From positions 124,001-188,000 of the forward strand of contig NZ_BCTT01000007.1 of NCBI RefSeq assembly GCF_001590905.1: a stretch of DNA of 64,000 nucleotides. Reading direction: 5' to 3'. The notes beneath the pieces were generated by a model. That model was not told the DNA's origin, made no database searches, and saw only the letters and a list, made by a program, of their open reading frames with translations. This document shows positions 51,840 to 62,509 of this stretch, one piece after another. The position numbers and the translations under genes are program-made. Positions within the stretch are counted from its first letter, which is position 1, and each line of letters opens with the position of its first letter. This DNA is from Serratia grimesii NBRC 13537 (GTDB lineage Bacteria; Pseudomonadota; Gammaproteobacteria; Enterobacterales; Enterobacteriaceae).

Positions 51840-54800
51840 TTACTTACCGATGCGTGCGTGCAGCTCTTGTACCGAAGTGACTTGCTCGGTTGGATCTGCC
51901 TTCAGCGCCATCGCGGTGGCAAAGCCGCCGTTCAGGGTCGTGTCGTAATGCACTTTATACTGCAGTGCACTGCGGCGAATCAGCTTGGAATCCTCAATCG
52001 CCTGACGACCGGCCGTGGTGTTAACGATGTAGGTGTACTCGCCATTCTTGATACGGTCCTGAATGTGCGGACGACCTTCATGCACCTTATTGACCAGACG
52101 TGGGTTAATCCCCGCCTCGCCCAATACCACTGCGGTGCCGTGAGTTGCATCCAGCTCGAAACCCTGTTTCAGCAGGCTTGCGGCCAAATCCACCACGCGG
52201 GCTTTATCGCCTTCACGTACTGACAGCAGTGCACGGCCCTGTTTTTTCATGCCTGACTGGCTACCAAGCATCGCCTTGGAGAAGGCTTCTGCGAAGGTGC
52301 GCCCAACGCCCATCACTTCCCCGGTAGAGCGCATTTCTGGCCCTAAAATCGGGTCAACGCCTGGGAATTTGTTGAACGGCAACACCACTTCTTTCACTGA
52401 GTAGTACGGCGGGATAACTTCTTCCGTCACGCCCTGCTCAGCCAGTGTTTTGCCTGCCATCACACGCGCAGCCACCTTGGCCAAGGGTACACCTGTCGCT
52501 TTGGAGACGAACGGCACGGTACGTGCTGCACGTGGGTTGACTTCAATCAGGTAGACTTCGTTATTCTTCACAGCAAACTGCACGTTCATCAGGCCACGAA
52601 CTTGCAGCTCAAACGCCAATTTCTCAACCTGCTGACGCATAACATCCTGAATTTCTTTGCTCAGGGTGTACGCCGGCAGTGAGCAAGCGGAGTCACCGGA
52701 GTGCACGCCCGCCTGTTCGATGTGTTCCATGATGCCGCCAATCAGCACCCGCTCGCCGTCGCAAATGGCGTCGACGTCGACTTCTACCGCGTCATCCAGG
52801 AAGCGGTCCAGCAGCACTGGCGCGTCGTTAGAAACGCTGACCGCGTTCTGGAAATAACGACGCAGGTCGATGTCGTCATACACGATTTCCATCGCACGGC
52901 CACCCAGCACATAGGATGGACGCACTACCAGCGGATAACCGATGCCCGCCGCTTTCTCCACCGCTTGTTCGATGGTGGCAACAGTGGCATTAGCCGGCTG
53001 TTTCAGGCCCAGACGATGCACCGCTTGTTGGAAACGCTCACGGTCTTCGGCACGGTCAATGGCATCCGGGCTGGTACCGATAATCGGCACACCTGCTGCT
53101 TCCAGCTCACGCGCCAACTTCAACGGAGTCTGGCCGCCGTATTGCACGATCACGCCTTTCGGTTTCTCGATGCGCACGATTTCCAGCACGTCTTCCAGCG
53201 TCACCGGCTCGAAGTACAGGCGGTCAGAGGTGTCGTAGTCGGTAGACACGGTTTCCGGGTTACAGTTGACCATAATGGTTTCGTAACCATCTTCACGCAG
53301 CGCCAGCGAGGCGTGTACGCAACAGTAGTCGAACTCAATGCCTTGGCCGATACGGTTCGGACCACCGCCCAGCACTATCACTTTCGGACGGTCATTGGTC
53401 GGGTTGGACTCACACTCTTCTTCATAGGTGGAGTACATGTAAGCGGTGTCGGTGGCGAACTCTGCTGCGCAGGTATCCACACGTTTGTAAACCGGATGCA
53501 GGCCATAACCGTGGCGCAGTTTGCGGATTTCGCTTTCGGCGACGCCAGCCAAAGTGGCCAAACGTGCATCAGCGAAGCCTTTACGCTTCAGGGTACGCAG
53601 GAACTCTTGGGTCAGGCCGTTGATGCCGGTTTCGGCCACCTGCTCTTCCAGGCGCACCAGTTCTTCAATCTGTACCAGGAACCAGCGGTCAACGTTGGTC
53701 AGGTTGAATACACCGTCAACTGACAGGCCGGCACGGAAGGCGTCAGCGATGTACCAGATACGGTCAGAGCCCGCATCTTTCAGCTCACGACGAATTTTGG
53801 TCAACGCTTCCGGGTCATCCAGGCTGACTTTCGGGTCAAAACCTGTGGCACCGACTTCCAGACCGCGCAGGGCTTTTTGCAGCGACTCTTGTTGGGTGCG
53901 GCCAATGGCCATCACTTCTCCAACGGATTTCATTTGCGTGGTCAAACGGTCGTTAGCACCGGCAAATTTCTCGAAGTTGAAACGAGGGATTTTAGTCACA
54001 ACGTAGTCGATAGACGGTTCAAACGATGCAGGCGTACGACCACCCGTGATGTCGTTCATCAGTTCATCGAGCGTATACCCCACCGCCAGCTTGGCGGCGA
54101 TTTTAGCAATCGGGAAGCCAGTAGCTTTCGACGCCAATGCCGAAGAACGGGACACGCGCGGGTTCATTTCGATGACGATCAAACGGCCAGTTTTCGGGTT
54201 AACCGAGAACTGCACGTTGGAGCCGCCGGTTTCCACGCCGATTTCACGCAGCACCGCCATCGAGGCGTTACGCATGATTTGGTATTCTTTGTCGGTCAGC
54301 GTCTGCGCCGGTGCTACGGTGATTGAGTCACCGGTATGGATGCCCATGGCGTCGAAGTTTTCAATCGAGCAGACGATGATGCAGTTATCATTCTTATCGC
54401 GCACCACCTCCATCTCGTATTCTTTCCAGCCAATCAGCGACTCGTCAATCAACAGCTCTTTGGTTGGTGACAAGTCCAGACCGCGTTCGCAGATCTCTTC
54501 GAACTCTTCGCGGTTATAAGCGATGCCGCCACCGGTGCCCCCCATCGTAAAGGAAGGACGGATGATGCATGGGAAGCCAACGTCAGCGGCAACCGCCAGC
54601 GCTTCTTCCATGTTGTGTGCGATGCCTGAACGCGCGGTGTCCAGACCGATTTTCTTCATTGCTACGTCAAAACGGCGACGATCTTCAGCTTTATCGATCG
54701 CGTCAGCGGTCGCGCCAATCATGGTCACGCCAAACTCGGCCAGCACGCCCTGACGTTCCAGCTCCAGTGCACAGTTCAGTGCGGTCTGACCGCCCATGGT

Positions 54801-55064
54801 CGGCAGCACGGCATCTGGACGCTCTTTTTCGATGATTTTACGCACCACTTCCCAGTGGATTGGCTCGATGTAGGTCGCATCTGCCATTTCCGGGTCGGTC
54901 ATGATGGTGGCCGGGTTGGAGTTCACCAGAATTACCCGGTAACCCTCTTCGCGCAGCGCTTTACACGCCTGGGCACCCGAGTAGTCGAACTCACACGCCT
55001 GGCCGATAACAATCGGGCCAGCGCCGAGGATCAGGATGCTTTTTATGTCTGTACGTTTTGGCAT
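51840..55064 (-). CDS. carB: Carbamoyl-phosphate synthase large subunit CarB
   Basis: Synthesises carbamoyl phosphate from ammonia (delivered by CarA), bicarbonate and two ATP for arginine and pyrimidine synthesis. The 1074 residues contain two homologous ATP-grasp halves, each with a lead-in like [20 protein letters not shown] (residue 10 on) and [20 protein letters not shown], and a C-terminal allosteric MGS-like domain binding UMP and ornithine. Length is within two residues of E. coli CarB. It follows carA by 16 nt. Confidence 0.98.
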   Translation of the reverse strand: MPKRTDIKSILILGAGPIVIGQACEFDYSGAQACKALREEGYRVILVNSNPATIMTDPEMADATYIEPIHWEVVRKIIEKERPDAVLPTMGGQTALNCALELERQGVLAEFGVTMIGATADAIDKAEDRRRFDVAMKKIGLDTARSGIAHNMEEALAVAADVGFPCIIRPSFTMGGTGGGIAYNREEFEEICERGLDLSPTKELLIDESLIGWKEYEMEVVRDKNDNCIIVCSIENFDAMGIHTGDSITVAPAQTLTDKEYQIMRNASMAVLREIGVETGGSNVQFSVNPKTGRLIVIEMNPRVSRSSALASKATGFPIAKIAAKLAVGYTLDELMNDITGGRTPASFEPSIDYVVTKIPRFNFEKFAGANDRLTTQMKSVGEVMAIGRTQQESLQKALRGLEVGATGFDPKVSLDDPEALTKIRRELKDAGSDRIWYIADAFRAGLSVDGVFNLTNVDRWFLVQIEELVRLEEQVAETGINGLTQEFLRTLKRKGFADARLATLAGVAESEIRKLRHGYGLHPVYKRVDTCAAEFATDTAYMYSTYEEECESNPTNDRPKVIVLGGGPNRIGQGIEFDYCCVHASLALREDGYETIMVNCNPETVSTDYDTSDRLYFEPVTLEDVLEIVRIEKPKGVIVQYGGQTPLKLARELEAAGVPIIGTSPDAIDRAEDRERFQQAVHRLGLKQPANATVATIEQAVEKAAGIGYPLVVRPSYVLGGRAMEIVYDDIDLRRYFQNAVSVSNDAPVLLDRFLDDAVEVDVDAICDGERVLIGGIMEHIEQAGVHSGDSACSLPAYTLSKEIQDVMRQQVEKLAFELQVRGLMNVQFAVKNNEVYLIEVNPRAARTVPFVSKATGVPLAKVAARVMAGKTLAEQGVTEEVIPPYYSVKEVVLPFNKFPGVDPILGPEMRSTGEVMGVGRTFAEAFSKAMLGSQSGMKKQGRALLSVREGDKARVVDLAASLLKQGFELDATHGTAVVLGEAGINPRLVNKVHEGRPHIQDRIKNGEYTYIVNTTAGRQAIEDSKLIRRSALQYKVHYDTTLNGGFATAMALKADPTEQVTSVQELHARIGK

Positions 55065-55080
55065 TTTTTACTGCTCCTGA

Positions 55081-56229
55081 TTATTTGGCGTTAGAACGGT
55101 AAGTCTCGATCAGTTCGATAAAGTGATCGAACAGCGGCGCGGCATCATGTGGGCCCGGGCTGGCTTCAGGGTGACCCTGGAAGCTAAACGCTGCTTTATC
55201 GGTGCGGTGAATGCCCTGCACCGTGTGGTCAAACAAGGATTTATGCGTGATGCGCAGTTCGGCCGGCAGGTTATTTTCGTCCACCGCAAAACCGTGGTTC
55301 TGCGCAGTAATCATGACGCAGTCGTTATCCAGGTCTTTCACAGGGTGATTGCCGCCGTGGTGACCAAGCTTCATCTTCACGGTTTTTGCGCCGCTAGCCA
55401 GTGCCAGTAACTGATGGCCAAGGCAGATGCCAAACACCGGAATGTCGGTCTCCAGGAACTGTTTAATCGCCGTGATAGCGTAATCACAGGGCTCTGGGTC
55501 ACCTGGGCCGTTGGACAGGAAAATACCATCCGGATTCATCTTCAATACATCATCTGCCGGGGTCTGTGCCGGTACTACCGTCAGACGGCAGCCGCGATCC
55601 ACCAGCATACGCAGGATGTTGCGCTTGGCGCCGTAATCATATGCCACAACGTGGAATGGCAGTTCAGAAGCTGTTTTGGCTTCCGGCAGTTCGCCTTCAA
55701 GTGTCCAGCTACCCTGCTGCCAGCTGTAAGCTTCCTGGGTGGTCACTTCTTTAGCCAGATCCATGCCTTTCAGGCCTGGGAAGGCTTTCGCCTTCGCTAA
55801 CGCCAAAGCAGCATCCGGTGTGTCAGCGGCGATGATGCAACCGTTCTGAGCACCCTTCTCACGCAGCAGGCGAGTCAGCTTGCGGGTATCAATATCGGCA
55901 ATCGCCACGATGTTATGACGCTTCAGGTAATCAGACAGGCCTTCTTCGTTGCGGTAGTTGCTGGCAATCAGTGGGAGGTCACGAATGACGAGGCCTTGGG
56001 CGTGTACTGCGGAGGATTCTTCGTCGGAAGCATTGGTGCCGACATTGCCGATATGGGGATAAGTAAGAGTAACGATCTGGCGGGAGTAGGAAGGATCAGT
56101 GAGGATTTCTTGATAACCGGTCATCGACGTATTGAAGACCACTTCCCCCACTGCCGTACCCTCTGCCCCGATGGCCCGACCGTGGAATTGGGTTCCGTCT
56201 TCGAGAACCAATAGCGCTGACTTAATCAA
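55081..56229 (-). CDS. carA: Carbamoyl-phosphate synthase small subunit CarA
   Basis: Glutaminase subunit that supplies ammonia to CarB. The triad-type glutamine amidotransferase domain has the nucleophile in [14 protein letters not shown] and the His/Glu in [14 protein letters not shown]. The open frame extends to 56256, but TTG at 56229 gives [20 protein letters not shown], has GGAGG eight nt upstream and is the start used in E. coli; this yields 382 residues (E. coli 382). Expression is expected from two promoters controlled by pyrimidines, purines and arginine. Confidence 0.96.
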   Translation of the reverse strand: MIKSALLVLEDGTQFHGRAIGAEGTAVGEVVFNTSMTGYQEILTDPSYSRQIVTLTYPHIGNVGTNASDEESSAVHAQGLVIRDLPLIASNYRNEEGLSDYLKRHNIVAIADIDTRKLTRLLREKGAQNGCIIAADTPDAALALAKAKAFPGLKGMDLAKEVTTQEAYSWQQGSWTLEGELPEAKTASELPFHVVAYDYGAKRNILRMLVDRGCRLTVVPAQTPADDVLKMNPDGIFLSNGPGDPEPCDYAITAIKQFLETDIPVFGICLGHQLLALASGAKTVKMKLGHHGGNHPVKDLDNDCVMITAQNHGFAVDENNLPAELRITHKSLFDHTVQGIHRTDKAAFSFQGHPEASPGPHDAAPLFDHFIELIETYRSNAK

Positions 56230-56239
56230 AACACCCTCC

Positions 56240-56278
56240 AAGGAATAATCAATCACAATATTTGCATATTAATTCAGA
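56240..56278 (-). promoter_or_regulatory. Tandem ARG boxes upstream of carA
   Basis: On the minus strand TCTGAATTAATATGCAAA (56278-56261) and TGTGATTGATTATTCCTT (56257-56240) fit TNTGAATWWWWATTCANW and are 3 nt apart, the arrangement ArgR hexamers bind at the carAB arginine promoter of E. coli. Confidence 0.85.
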
Positions 56279-56339
56279 TATCGCGATCTAAATCAATGCA
56301 AAAACCGCCCTCAAGGTCAATTTTTGGCAAATTGGGCGC

Positions 56340-56368
56340 ATTTTAATGATGAGTGCTTCACTTGTCTA
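56340..56368 (-). promoter_or_regulatory. carAB upstream promoter P1
   Basis: Minus-strand -35 TAGACA (56368-56363) and -10 TAAAAT (56345-56340) with a 17-nt spacer. It corresponds to the pyrimidine-regulated upstream promoter of E. coli. Confidence 0.75.
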
Positions 56369-56453
56369 CCCAAAGCGCCATTTTTTCTCTTATTTTTGCA
56401 CTTCTCGGCGTTTAATAGCCTCAGTCGCCATAAAAACACCGCTAAACTCGGGC

Positions 56454-56469
56454 TGGTAAACGGTTGCGG
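56454..56469 (-). promoter_or_regulatory. Candidate PurR box upstream of carAB
   Basis: CCGCAACCGTTTACCA matches ANGCAANCGNTTNCNT at 9 of 11 fixed positions. Its centre is about 128 nt upstream of the P1 start, where the PUR box of E. coli carAB lies. Confidence 0.65.
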
Positions 56470-56617
56470 GATGGGATGACAGAAAATAGCAATAATGAAG
56501 ACCCAATATCGGGTTGAAAACATCACCAAAGCCTATTACGAACGAAAAAACCCACAAAAACACAAACAAATACACGTCACTAACAATAATTATGACGAAG
56601 ACATCATTTTTCATGTT

Positions 56618-56645
56618 AAAAAAAAGGACAATAAAATTATTGCCC
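56618..56645 (-). terminator. dapB terminator
   Basis: On the minus strand GGGCAAT-AATTTT-ATTGTCC (56645-56626, one G-T pair) is followed by TTTTTTTT. It lies about 55 nt after the dapB stop. Confidence 0.88.
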
Positions 56646-56699
56646 TTTAATCATATGGTTATGATTAATACAACCACATCACGATGGTGTATAAATTAA

Positions 56700-57841
<1,142 letters not shown>

Positions 57842-57866
57842 AAAAAAGGCACCACGAAGGGTGCCT
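57842..57866 (-). terminator. Terminator of the isonitrile operon
   Basis: On the minus strand AGGCACC-CTTCGT-GGTGCCT (57866-57847) is followed by TTTTTA. It lies 22 nt after the glycosyltransferase stop and closes the three-gene operon. Confidence 0.9.
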
Positions 57867-57888
57867 AAAAGGTCATGAAACGGGTTGT

Positions 57889-59163
57889 TCACCCGGTTAA
57901 TGCCACCACTTCCTCAGCGATCATCGCCAGCGCATCATGACGAGCATAATCAGCCTGGACCAGCGCCGCACGCTGTCGATACAGTGGTTGTGCCAGAATC
58001 TGCTGCACAGCCTGCCTCAACTGCGCTTCATCCGGATTGCTGGTCTGTAGGTTTACCCCACAGCCCGCAGCGACCACCCGCGTAGCTGCCTCGAGTTTAT
58101 CCTCCCCCGTACCGGCGACAATCAAGGGGACACCGTGATCCAACGCGGCGTTGATCGAACCGTAACCGCCATTGGTGATCAGCAGCGCCGCCTGCGGCAA
58201 CCAGTGATCGAAAGAGATAAACTCTTGTACCTTGGCGTTGGCAGGCAACAACGCCAACAGTGCTTCGACCGAACGCCCGCCAGTGGTCGCCAAAACCCGC
58301 ACTGGTAACTGCGACAGCGCCTTCAGTGTTGGCACAATCAACTGGTGCAGATCGACATTCGCCAGCGTGCCCTGCGAGACGATCACCAACGGACGACGAT
58401 CTGACTCATCCCAGAGGTCTGGAGTCTGCTCCGCCGTCGCTACATGGCGTAATGGACCGATAAAGCGCACGCTGTCAGGCAAATCGTCACGGGGATATTC
58501 CAGCGCCGGGGTGGCCAGTTGCAAAAAGCGATCACAGCCGCCAATCAATGCATCAGTAAACGCTTGTTGCAGTGGCTTACCGCCGGATTGAGCCATCGCA
58601 ACATCAAAACGCTGTTGCACTTCATCGATGAGCAAACGGGTCGCATCATCCACCAGTTGCTCACGCAGCAGATCACGAGGCAATAATGCGGGGGGTATAC
58701 GCGGCCCGTAGAAGATCGAATCCGTTGAAGAATACGACAACGGTGTCACGCCAATGCCGAGCACCGGGGGACGATCCATCGTCTGCAGCAGTGGCAACAC
58801 GCCATAGAAGCAGTTTTCCACCATCAACAAATCCGTGGGCTCAGCCGTAATCGCGATGCGTAATTGCTGATCCAATAGTGGGATCGGCGCAGCAAAAAAA
58901 TCTTTCAGCGCTAACGCCATCTGTGCATTACCGGGAGGCAACGCAGCACGCTCTGGAAAGTGCTGTTCAAGATAGCGGTAATCAAAATCCACCCGCTCAT
59001 CAAAGGCGATAAATTGCGCGCCAGCTGCTTCGGCACGTTCACGAAACAGGGCACCGGTCATCACCCGAACCTGATGCCCTTGCGCAATCAGGTGTCGAGC
59101 AATGCTCAGCATCGGATAAACATGACCCGGCGTTGCCACCGCGGTCATCAGAATACATGCCAT
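57889..59163 (-). CDS. Family-1 (UGT/MGT-like) glycosyltransferase of the isonitrile cluster
   Basis: Probable GT-B fold glycosyltransferase acting on the small-molecule product of the two genes before it. The 424 residues show an N-terminal acceptor half with TPGHVYPML, whose His14 is in the position of the catalytic base, and a C-terminal donor half with VSQGTLAN (262-269), TNGGYGS (330-336) and VAGTGEDK (349-356). The usual HGG of plant-type enzymes is NGG here, as in many bacterial relatives. The sugar donor cannot be read by eye; dTDP- or UDP-sugars are typical. It starts 6 nt after the oxygenase stop. Confidence 0.85.
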   Translation of the reverse strand: MACILMTAVATPGHVYPMLSIARHLIAQGHQVRVMTGALFRERAEAAGAQFIAFDERVDFDYRYLEQHFPERAALPPGNAQMALALKDFFAAPIPLLDQQLRIAITAEPTDLLMVENCFYGVLPLLQTMDRPPVLGIGVTPLSYSSTDSIFYGPRIPPALLPRDLLREQLVDDATRLLIDEVQQRFDVAMAQSGGKPLQQAFTDALIGGCDRFLQLATPALEYPRDDLPDSVRFIGPLRHVATAEQTPDLWDESDRRPLVIVSQGTLANVDLHQLIVPTLKALSQLPVRVLATTGGRSVEALLALLPANAKVQEFISFDHWLPQAALLITNGGYGSINAALDHGVPLIVAGTGEDKLEAATRVVAAGCGVNLQTSNPDEAQLRQAVQQILAQPLYRQRAALVQADYARHDALAMIAEEVVALTG

Positions 59164-59169
59164 AACGGG

Positions 59170-60033
59170 TTAAACCTCTGCGTTAGCCGGCTTCAGCGCC
59201 AGATTGGCGCACACCGGGTTACTCTGAATATGCACGCGCTGCAAATGGCGTGCGGAACGGGCCGTGAAACCTTCACGGCCGTGCAATAATGAGAAGTTGT
59301 CAGCTATGACCACGTCACCCTGCTGCCATTGATGGGCATAATAGTGGCGCGGATCGTACAGGTGCTGCTGCAACGTCTGATGGAAAGCCTCCTGTTGATC
59401 TTGCGGCACGCCGTGGTATTCCAAAGCATGCTGATTCAGGAATTTCTTGCCCTCGGTCGGTGGCTCGTTGTAACGCATGATCTGCCCATGGCCGCTTGGA
59501 TGCGTCACCACCAGTGGCGAACATACCTCACCGCCATAGTGCACCACCTGCTTAATACGGTAGGAGATCGATACCGTCAGCCATTGGGCCAATAGTGATT
59601 CATCGGCATTGGCCAGCAAGCGTGTGGTATCTACAAAGGTAGTCCGCCCGCCTTCATCCTGTGAAGGTGCAGCGACGCAGTGGAACAGCTGGAATTCTGG
59701 AATGGTCGGCTTGTACATACCATCCCAATGCAGTGGCACATAACTGCTGTCGAAAATGTGGTCCTTGGCGTCCGGGTGTTCTTTCACGTCCAACACAGCA
59801 CCGAACGGCCACATCATAATGTCTCCCCACCCCTCGGCATAATGAGTCAGTACCTGTGGGTCGTTAAAGCCGGAGTCAAAGCCGCGCAACACCAGCAGAT
59901 GATGCTGCTGCGCTAATGCCCGCAGTGCAGCTACCGGCAGTTCGCTGATGTGCTGCCCAGAGTGCATAGGGGTCAGTACCGCACCAAAGGGGGTATTCAG
60001 TTCAATGCGGCAGTTCAGTGTTTGATTGTCCAT
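59170..60033 (-). CDS. Fe(II)/2-oxoglutarate-dependent oxygenase, PvcB/IsnB type
   Basis: TauD-family oxygenase. Known IsnB enzymes oxidatively decarboxylate the tyrosine isonitrile to a vinyl isonitrile; PvcB performs a related oxidation. The 287 residues carry the 2-His-1-carboxylate facial triad: HWD at 102-104 (H102, D104) and H251 in LLHGREGF, with R262 and R266 placed to bind 2-oxoglutarate. WGDIMMWPFGAVLDVKEHPD is typical of the PvcB branch. It follows the isocyanide synthase by 90 nt containing two hairpins. IsnB rather than PvcB function is inferred from the glycosyltransferase partner. Confidence 0.87.
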   Translation of the reverse strand: MDNQTLNCRIELNTPFGAVLTPMHSGQHISELPVAALRALAQQHHLLVLRGFDSGFNDPQVLTHYAEGWGDIMMWPFGAVLDVKEHPDAKDHIFDSSYVPLHWDGMYKPTIPEFQLFHCVAAPSQDEGGRTTFVDTTRLLANADESLLAQWLTVSISYRIKQVVHYGGEVCSPLVVTHPSGHGQIMRYNEPPTEGKKFLNQHALEYHGVPQDQQEAFHQTLQQHLYDPRHYYAHQWQQGDVVIADNFSLLHGREGFTARSARHLQRVHIQSNPVCANLALKPANAEV

Positions 60034-60067
60034 CAGTAACTCTCCTTGAATCGAATTTGCTGCTCAC

Positions 60068-60111
60068 ACGGCAACCGTGCCGTTAAAAGACGCCCGCCAA
60101 GATTGCGGGCG
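60068..60111 (-). other. Two hairpins between isocyanide synthase and oxygenase genes
   Basis: On the minus strand CGCCCGC-AATCTTG-GCGGGCG (60111-60091) is followed by TCTTTTAA, then ACGGCA-CGGT-TGCCGT (60083-60068). The first resembles a weak intrinsic terminator or an mRNA-stabilising structure inside the operon. Confidence 0.6.
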
Positions 60112-60123
60112 TAATGTGGCCTA

Positions 60124-61089
60124 TTACGCCATTTGAGGCTGTTCGATCAGGTAATGGCTGGGTGTCCCGCGGATCGTTACCAGCTCACCCGCTAACTGTT
60201 GAGCATCCTTGCGCTTCATCAATACAAACTGTCCGTTGATGTTCGCCGCTACACCGTGCCACGGGGTCAGCCAATCATCTTTTGTTGGCATCATATGGAT
60301 GCCCATTTTCAGGCTGTCCGAAGGCTGCGGATGAATAGACAAGCGTATCGCCGATGGGAAATGCTGGGCCAACAAATTGCCCCAAGCCCAGCTACGCTGT
60401 ATCACGCCACACGCACGTTGTTTGGCATCTTTTTGCAGCGCCGCGTTGGAACCAACGTAATCAGGAAGTTGACTGTCTTCATACAAAAAGCGGGTGATGG
60501 CACGATACAGCTGTAACCCTTGTTCATCCTGCATCAACTGTTGTTTGATCGTCGTTTCCGATTCGGCATAGCCGTCGACCAGCAACTGACGCAGGAGATC
60601 GTAATCACCGGTATGTTCGGCCAACCCTTCCACGTCGCCCAGGTTGAACACGCTCAGGTGAGTCGCCCCAACTTCGTGTAACAAGTTTTCAATTTCGCGC
60701 TGATAATGGTTAATGGCGTCGTCGCTGACGCGGATCAAATCACCGAAAACATGACCGTCAGAACAGATGACGATATGCGCACCTGGCGGGTAATAAAGCT
60801 GAATACGCTGGCAGAGAGAATTAAGGAATATCAGCGACAGCCGTTCTGCCATATCGGGCACCGAACCAATCACCTTATTAGTATTAGGTGATTTTGTTGG
60901 GAAGGCCGGGAGTACAAATTCAATACGCTGTTGGTTTTCAATAAATGCACGGATACGCGGTAATTGTACCTGAGAAACGGCATGTTCTTCCTCATTGTTT
61001 GAGGTTTCCAATCCTGGGAACCGACGTCGATATTGCAATAGCTCATGAAGGATTTTTAACGATATTGTATTAATACGAGCACTATCCAC
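60124..61089 (-). CDS. Isocyanide (isonitrile) synthase, PvcA/IsnA (DIT1) family
   Basis: Family members convert the amino group of tyrosine (or tryptophan) into an isonitrile using ribulose 5-phosphate as the carbon source. The 321 residues contain the family stretches PAFPTKSPNTNKVIGSVPD (61-79), IVICSDGHVFGDLIRVSDD (106-124), IQRSWAWGN (230-238) and RLSIHPQ (249-255). Start is GTG at 61089 with AGGAG six to seven nt upstream. It heads a three-gene operon with an oxygenase and a glycosyltransferase and is divergent from a LysR regulator. Substrate (Tyr or Trp) is inferred as Tyr from the cluster type. Confidence 0.9.
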   Translation of the reverse strand: MDSARINTISLKILHELLQYRRRFPGLETSNNEEEHAVSQVQLPRIRAFIENQQRIEFVLPAFPTKSPNTNKVIGSVPDMAERLSLIFLNSLCQRIQLYYPPGAHIVICSDGHVFGDLIRVSDDAINHYQREIENLLHEVGATHLSVFNLGDVEGLAEHTGDYDLLRQLLVDGYAESETTIKQQLMQDEQGLQLYRAITRFLYEDSQLPDYVGSNAALQKDAKQRACGVIQRSWAWGNLLAQHFPSAIRLSIHPQPSDSLKMGIHMMPTKDDWLTPWHGVAANINGQFVLMKRKDAQQLAGELVTIRGTPSHYLIEQPQMA

Positions 61090-61280
61090 AATTAACTCCT
61101 GTTCAGATGTGGCGCAGGCAATTTATTCGCAAACGCAATAAGACTTATCAAAAAGAGAGATGACGCTCGGGAAATAAGTCTGCCCTCACGATTTATCTGC
61201 TTCAGGCAATATAGAAGAGAAAATGCTATATTATTAGCCCGTATAATTCACAATCTTGGTTAAGTTGAACTTAACAAACT
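61090..61280. promoter_or_regulatory. Divergent promoter region of isonitrile operon and lysR gene
   Basis: 191 nt, AT-rich near the LysR side. A plus-strand -10 TATAAT lies at 61242-61247 with a poor -35 (GAAAAT-like). Minus-strand hexamers for the isonitrile operon are weak (TATATT at 61213-61208), as is usual for LysR-activated promoters. Confidence 0.5.
61259..61275. promoter_or_regulatory. Perfect palindrome next to the lysR start, putative operator
   Basis: GTTAAGTT-G-AACTTAAC is a perfect 8-bp inverted repeat around one base, ending 5 nt before the ATG of the LysR gene and about 12 nt downstream of the TATAAT. Its position suits autorepression; LysR proteins favour dyads of T-N11-A type. 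Confidence 0.65.
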
Positions 61281-62204
61281 ATGAGTAATATTCTAAAACG
61301 CATGGCCATTTTTTCTAAAGTTGTCGATTGCGGCGCGTTCAGCATGGCAGCCAAAGAATTAGGCATTACTACTTCCGCCGTCAGCCAGCATATCCGCTTG
61401 CTGGAAACCGAACTGGGCATTCAATTACTTCTACGTTCTACTCGTTCATTGAGCCTGACCGAGGCCGGACTGTGTTTTTATGAGGATTGTGTACTGATGA
61501 TCCATGCAGCCGAACGGGGACAGCAGCGTATCGCTGCCCTGCGCGGCGAACTGGCGGGGGAATTGCGCGTCGCCACCTCCACGGAGTTTGCCACCCATTA
61601 TCTGGTGCCGGCGCTGCAAAGCTTCCTGGACGAACACCCACGGATCACACTGAGATTGGAGATTCATGACGAAAAAATCGACCTGATAGGCCAACGCATT
61701 GATCTGGCAATTCGTGGTGGTGTGTTAGCCGACTCCAGTTACGTCTCGACCCGGCTGGCACGCTTTCGCGAAGTCCTGTGTGCCTCTCCAACCTACCTTG
61801 CCAGCCACGGCATACCCGATAGTCCTCAGTCACTAACCCACCACCAATGGGTCACTTTTACTCCCTTGGGCAATCCGCAGTTTGTTCGCCTGCTCCACCA
61901 TGACGGTGCAGAACATCGGTTGCGAATGACCGGACGTTTATTTACCAATAACGGCATGGCGATGAAAGAATTGGCACTGGCTGGCAAAGGAATCATCCGT
62001 AATTTCTTTGTCAATGTTGAGCGTGAATTACACAACGGTGATTTGGTGGAAGTGTTACCCGAGTGGCGATTACCCGATATTAATTGCTATGCCATTATGC
62101 CAAGAAGGGACAGCCAACCATTAAAAGTTCGCCGTTTATTAGAGCATATGAAAATCCATTTACAGAAAAAAGAGAAGCATTCTTTAGAGCAGTTCAGAAC
62201 TTAA
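61281..62204 (+). CDS. LysR-family regulator adjacent to isonitrile cluster
   Basis: Probable regulator of the divergent isonitrile operon. The 307 residues have an N-terminal winged helix (MAAKELGITTSAVSQHIRLL at about 26-45) and a periplasmic-binding-like effector domain with VATSTEFATHYLVPAL. It belongs to the CrgA-like group rather than to LeuO. No strong Shine-Dalgarno sequence precedes the ATG; the palindrome occupies that space, so operator binding could also affect translation of a short-leader mRNA. Regulation of the operon is inferred from orientation. Confidence 0.88.
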   Translation: MSNILKRMAIFSKVVDCGAFSMAAKELGITTSAVSQHIRLLETELGIQLLLRSTRSLSLTEAGLCFYEDCVLMIHAAERGQQRIAALRGELAGELRVATSTEFATHYLVPALQSFLDEHPRITLRLEIHDEKIDLIGQRIDLAIRGGVLADSSYVSTRLARFREVLCASPTYLASHGIPDSPQSLTHHQWVTFTPLGNPQFVRLLHHDGAEHRLRMTGRLFTNNGMAMKELALAGKGIIRNFFVNVERELHNGDLVEVLPEWRLPDINCYAIMPRRDSQPLKVRRLLEHMKIHLQKKEKHSLEQFRT

Positions 62205-62465
62205 TGAAATAAGAAGTTTCCGTAACACCACTTAATTTAGTTATTTAACTTTTCAGCCCATTGCTGACCAGCACCAGAGCTCATTTAGATTGCAGACTAA
62301 TGATATTATCCTTAATAACTCTCTCACTTCCTATATAAGTATTTCCTCTATCATTAATTCAAATTGTCAGAACAAATTTGACTTTAAATAGCAGAAAATT
62401 TGAATTAGCCCCATTTCCCTACTCAACGTTATACTTTTATTTCCTGGCACCGCCCCCAAAAGCAA
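62205..62465. other. AT-rich intergenic region
   Basis: About 260 nt between lysR and ispH, which converge. It is AT-rich at 62210-62430 and shows no gene, RNA motif or repeat. Confidence 0.5.
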
Positions 62466-62489
62466 AACGGGGAGCCTAGGCTCCCCGTT
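62466..62489 (-). terminator. ispH terminator
   Basis: AACGGGGAGCC-TA-GGCTCCCCGTT, an 11-bp near-perfect palindrome, is followed on the minus strand by TTGCTTTT. It lies about 20 nt after the ispH stop and could also end lysR transcripts. Confidence 0.85.
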
Positions 62490-62509
62490 ATCTTATTTGT
62501 AGCTGATGC

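Noticed and set aside
52701-53723. 340-codon plus-strand open frame
   Set aside because: It is entirely antisense to carB; the high GC and codon pattern of carB leaves the opposite frame open. No family resemblance.
57889-61089. Interpretation as a paerucumarin (pvcABCD) operon
   Set aside because: No PvcC or PvcD homologue is present; instead a glycosyltransferase follows, which fits glycosylated vinyl-isonitriles better. Not excluded for the individual enzymes.
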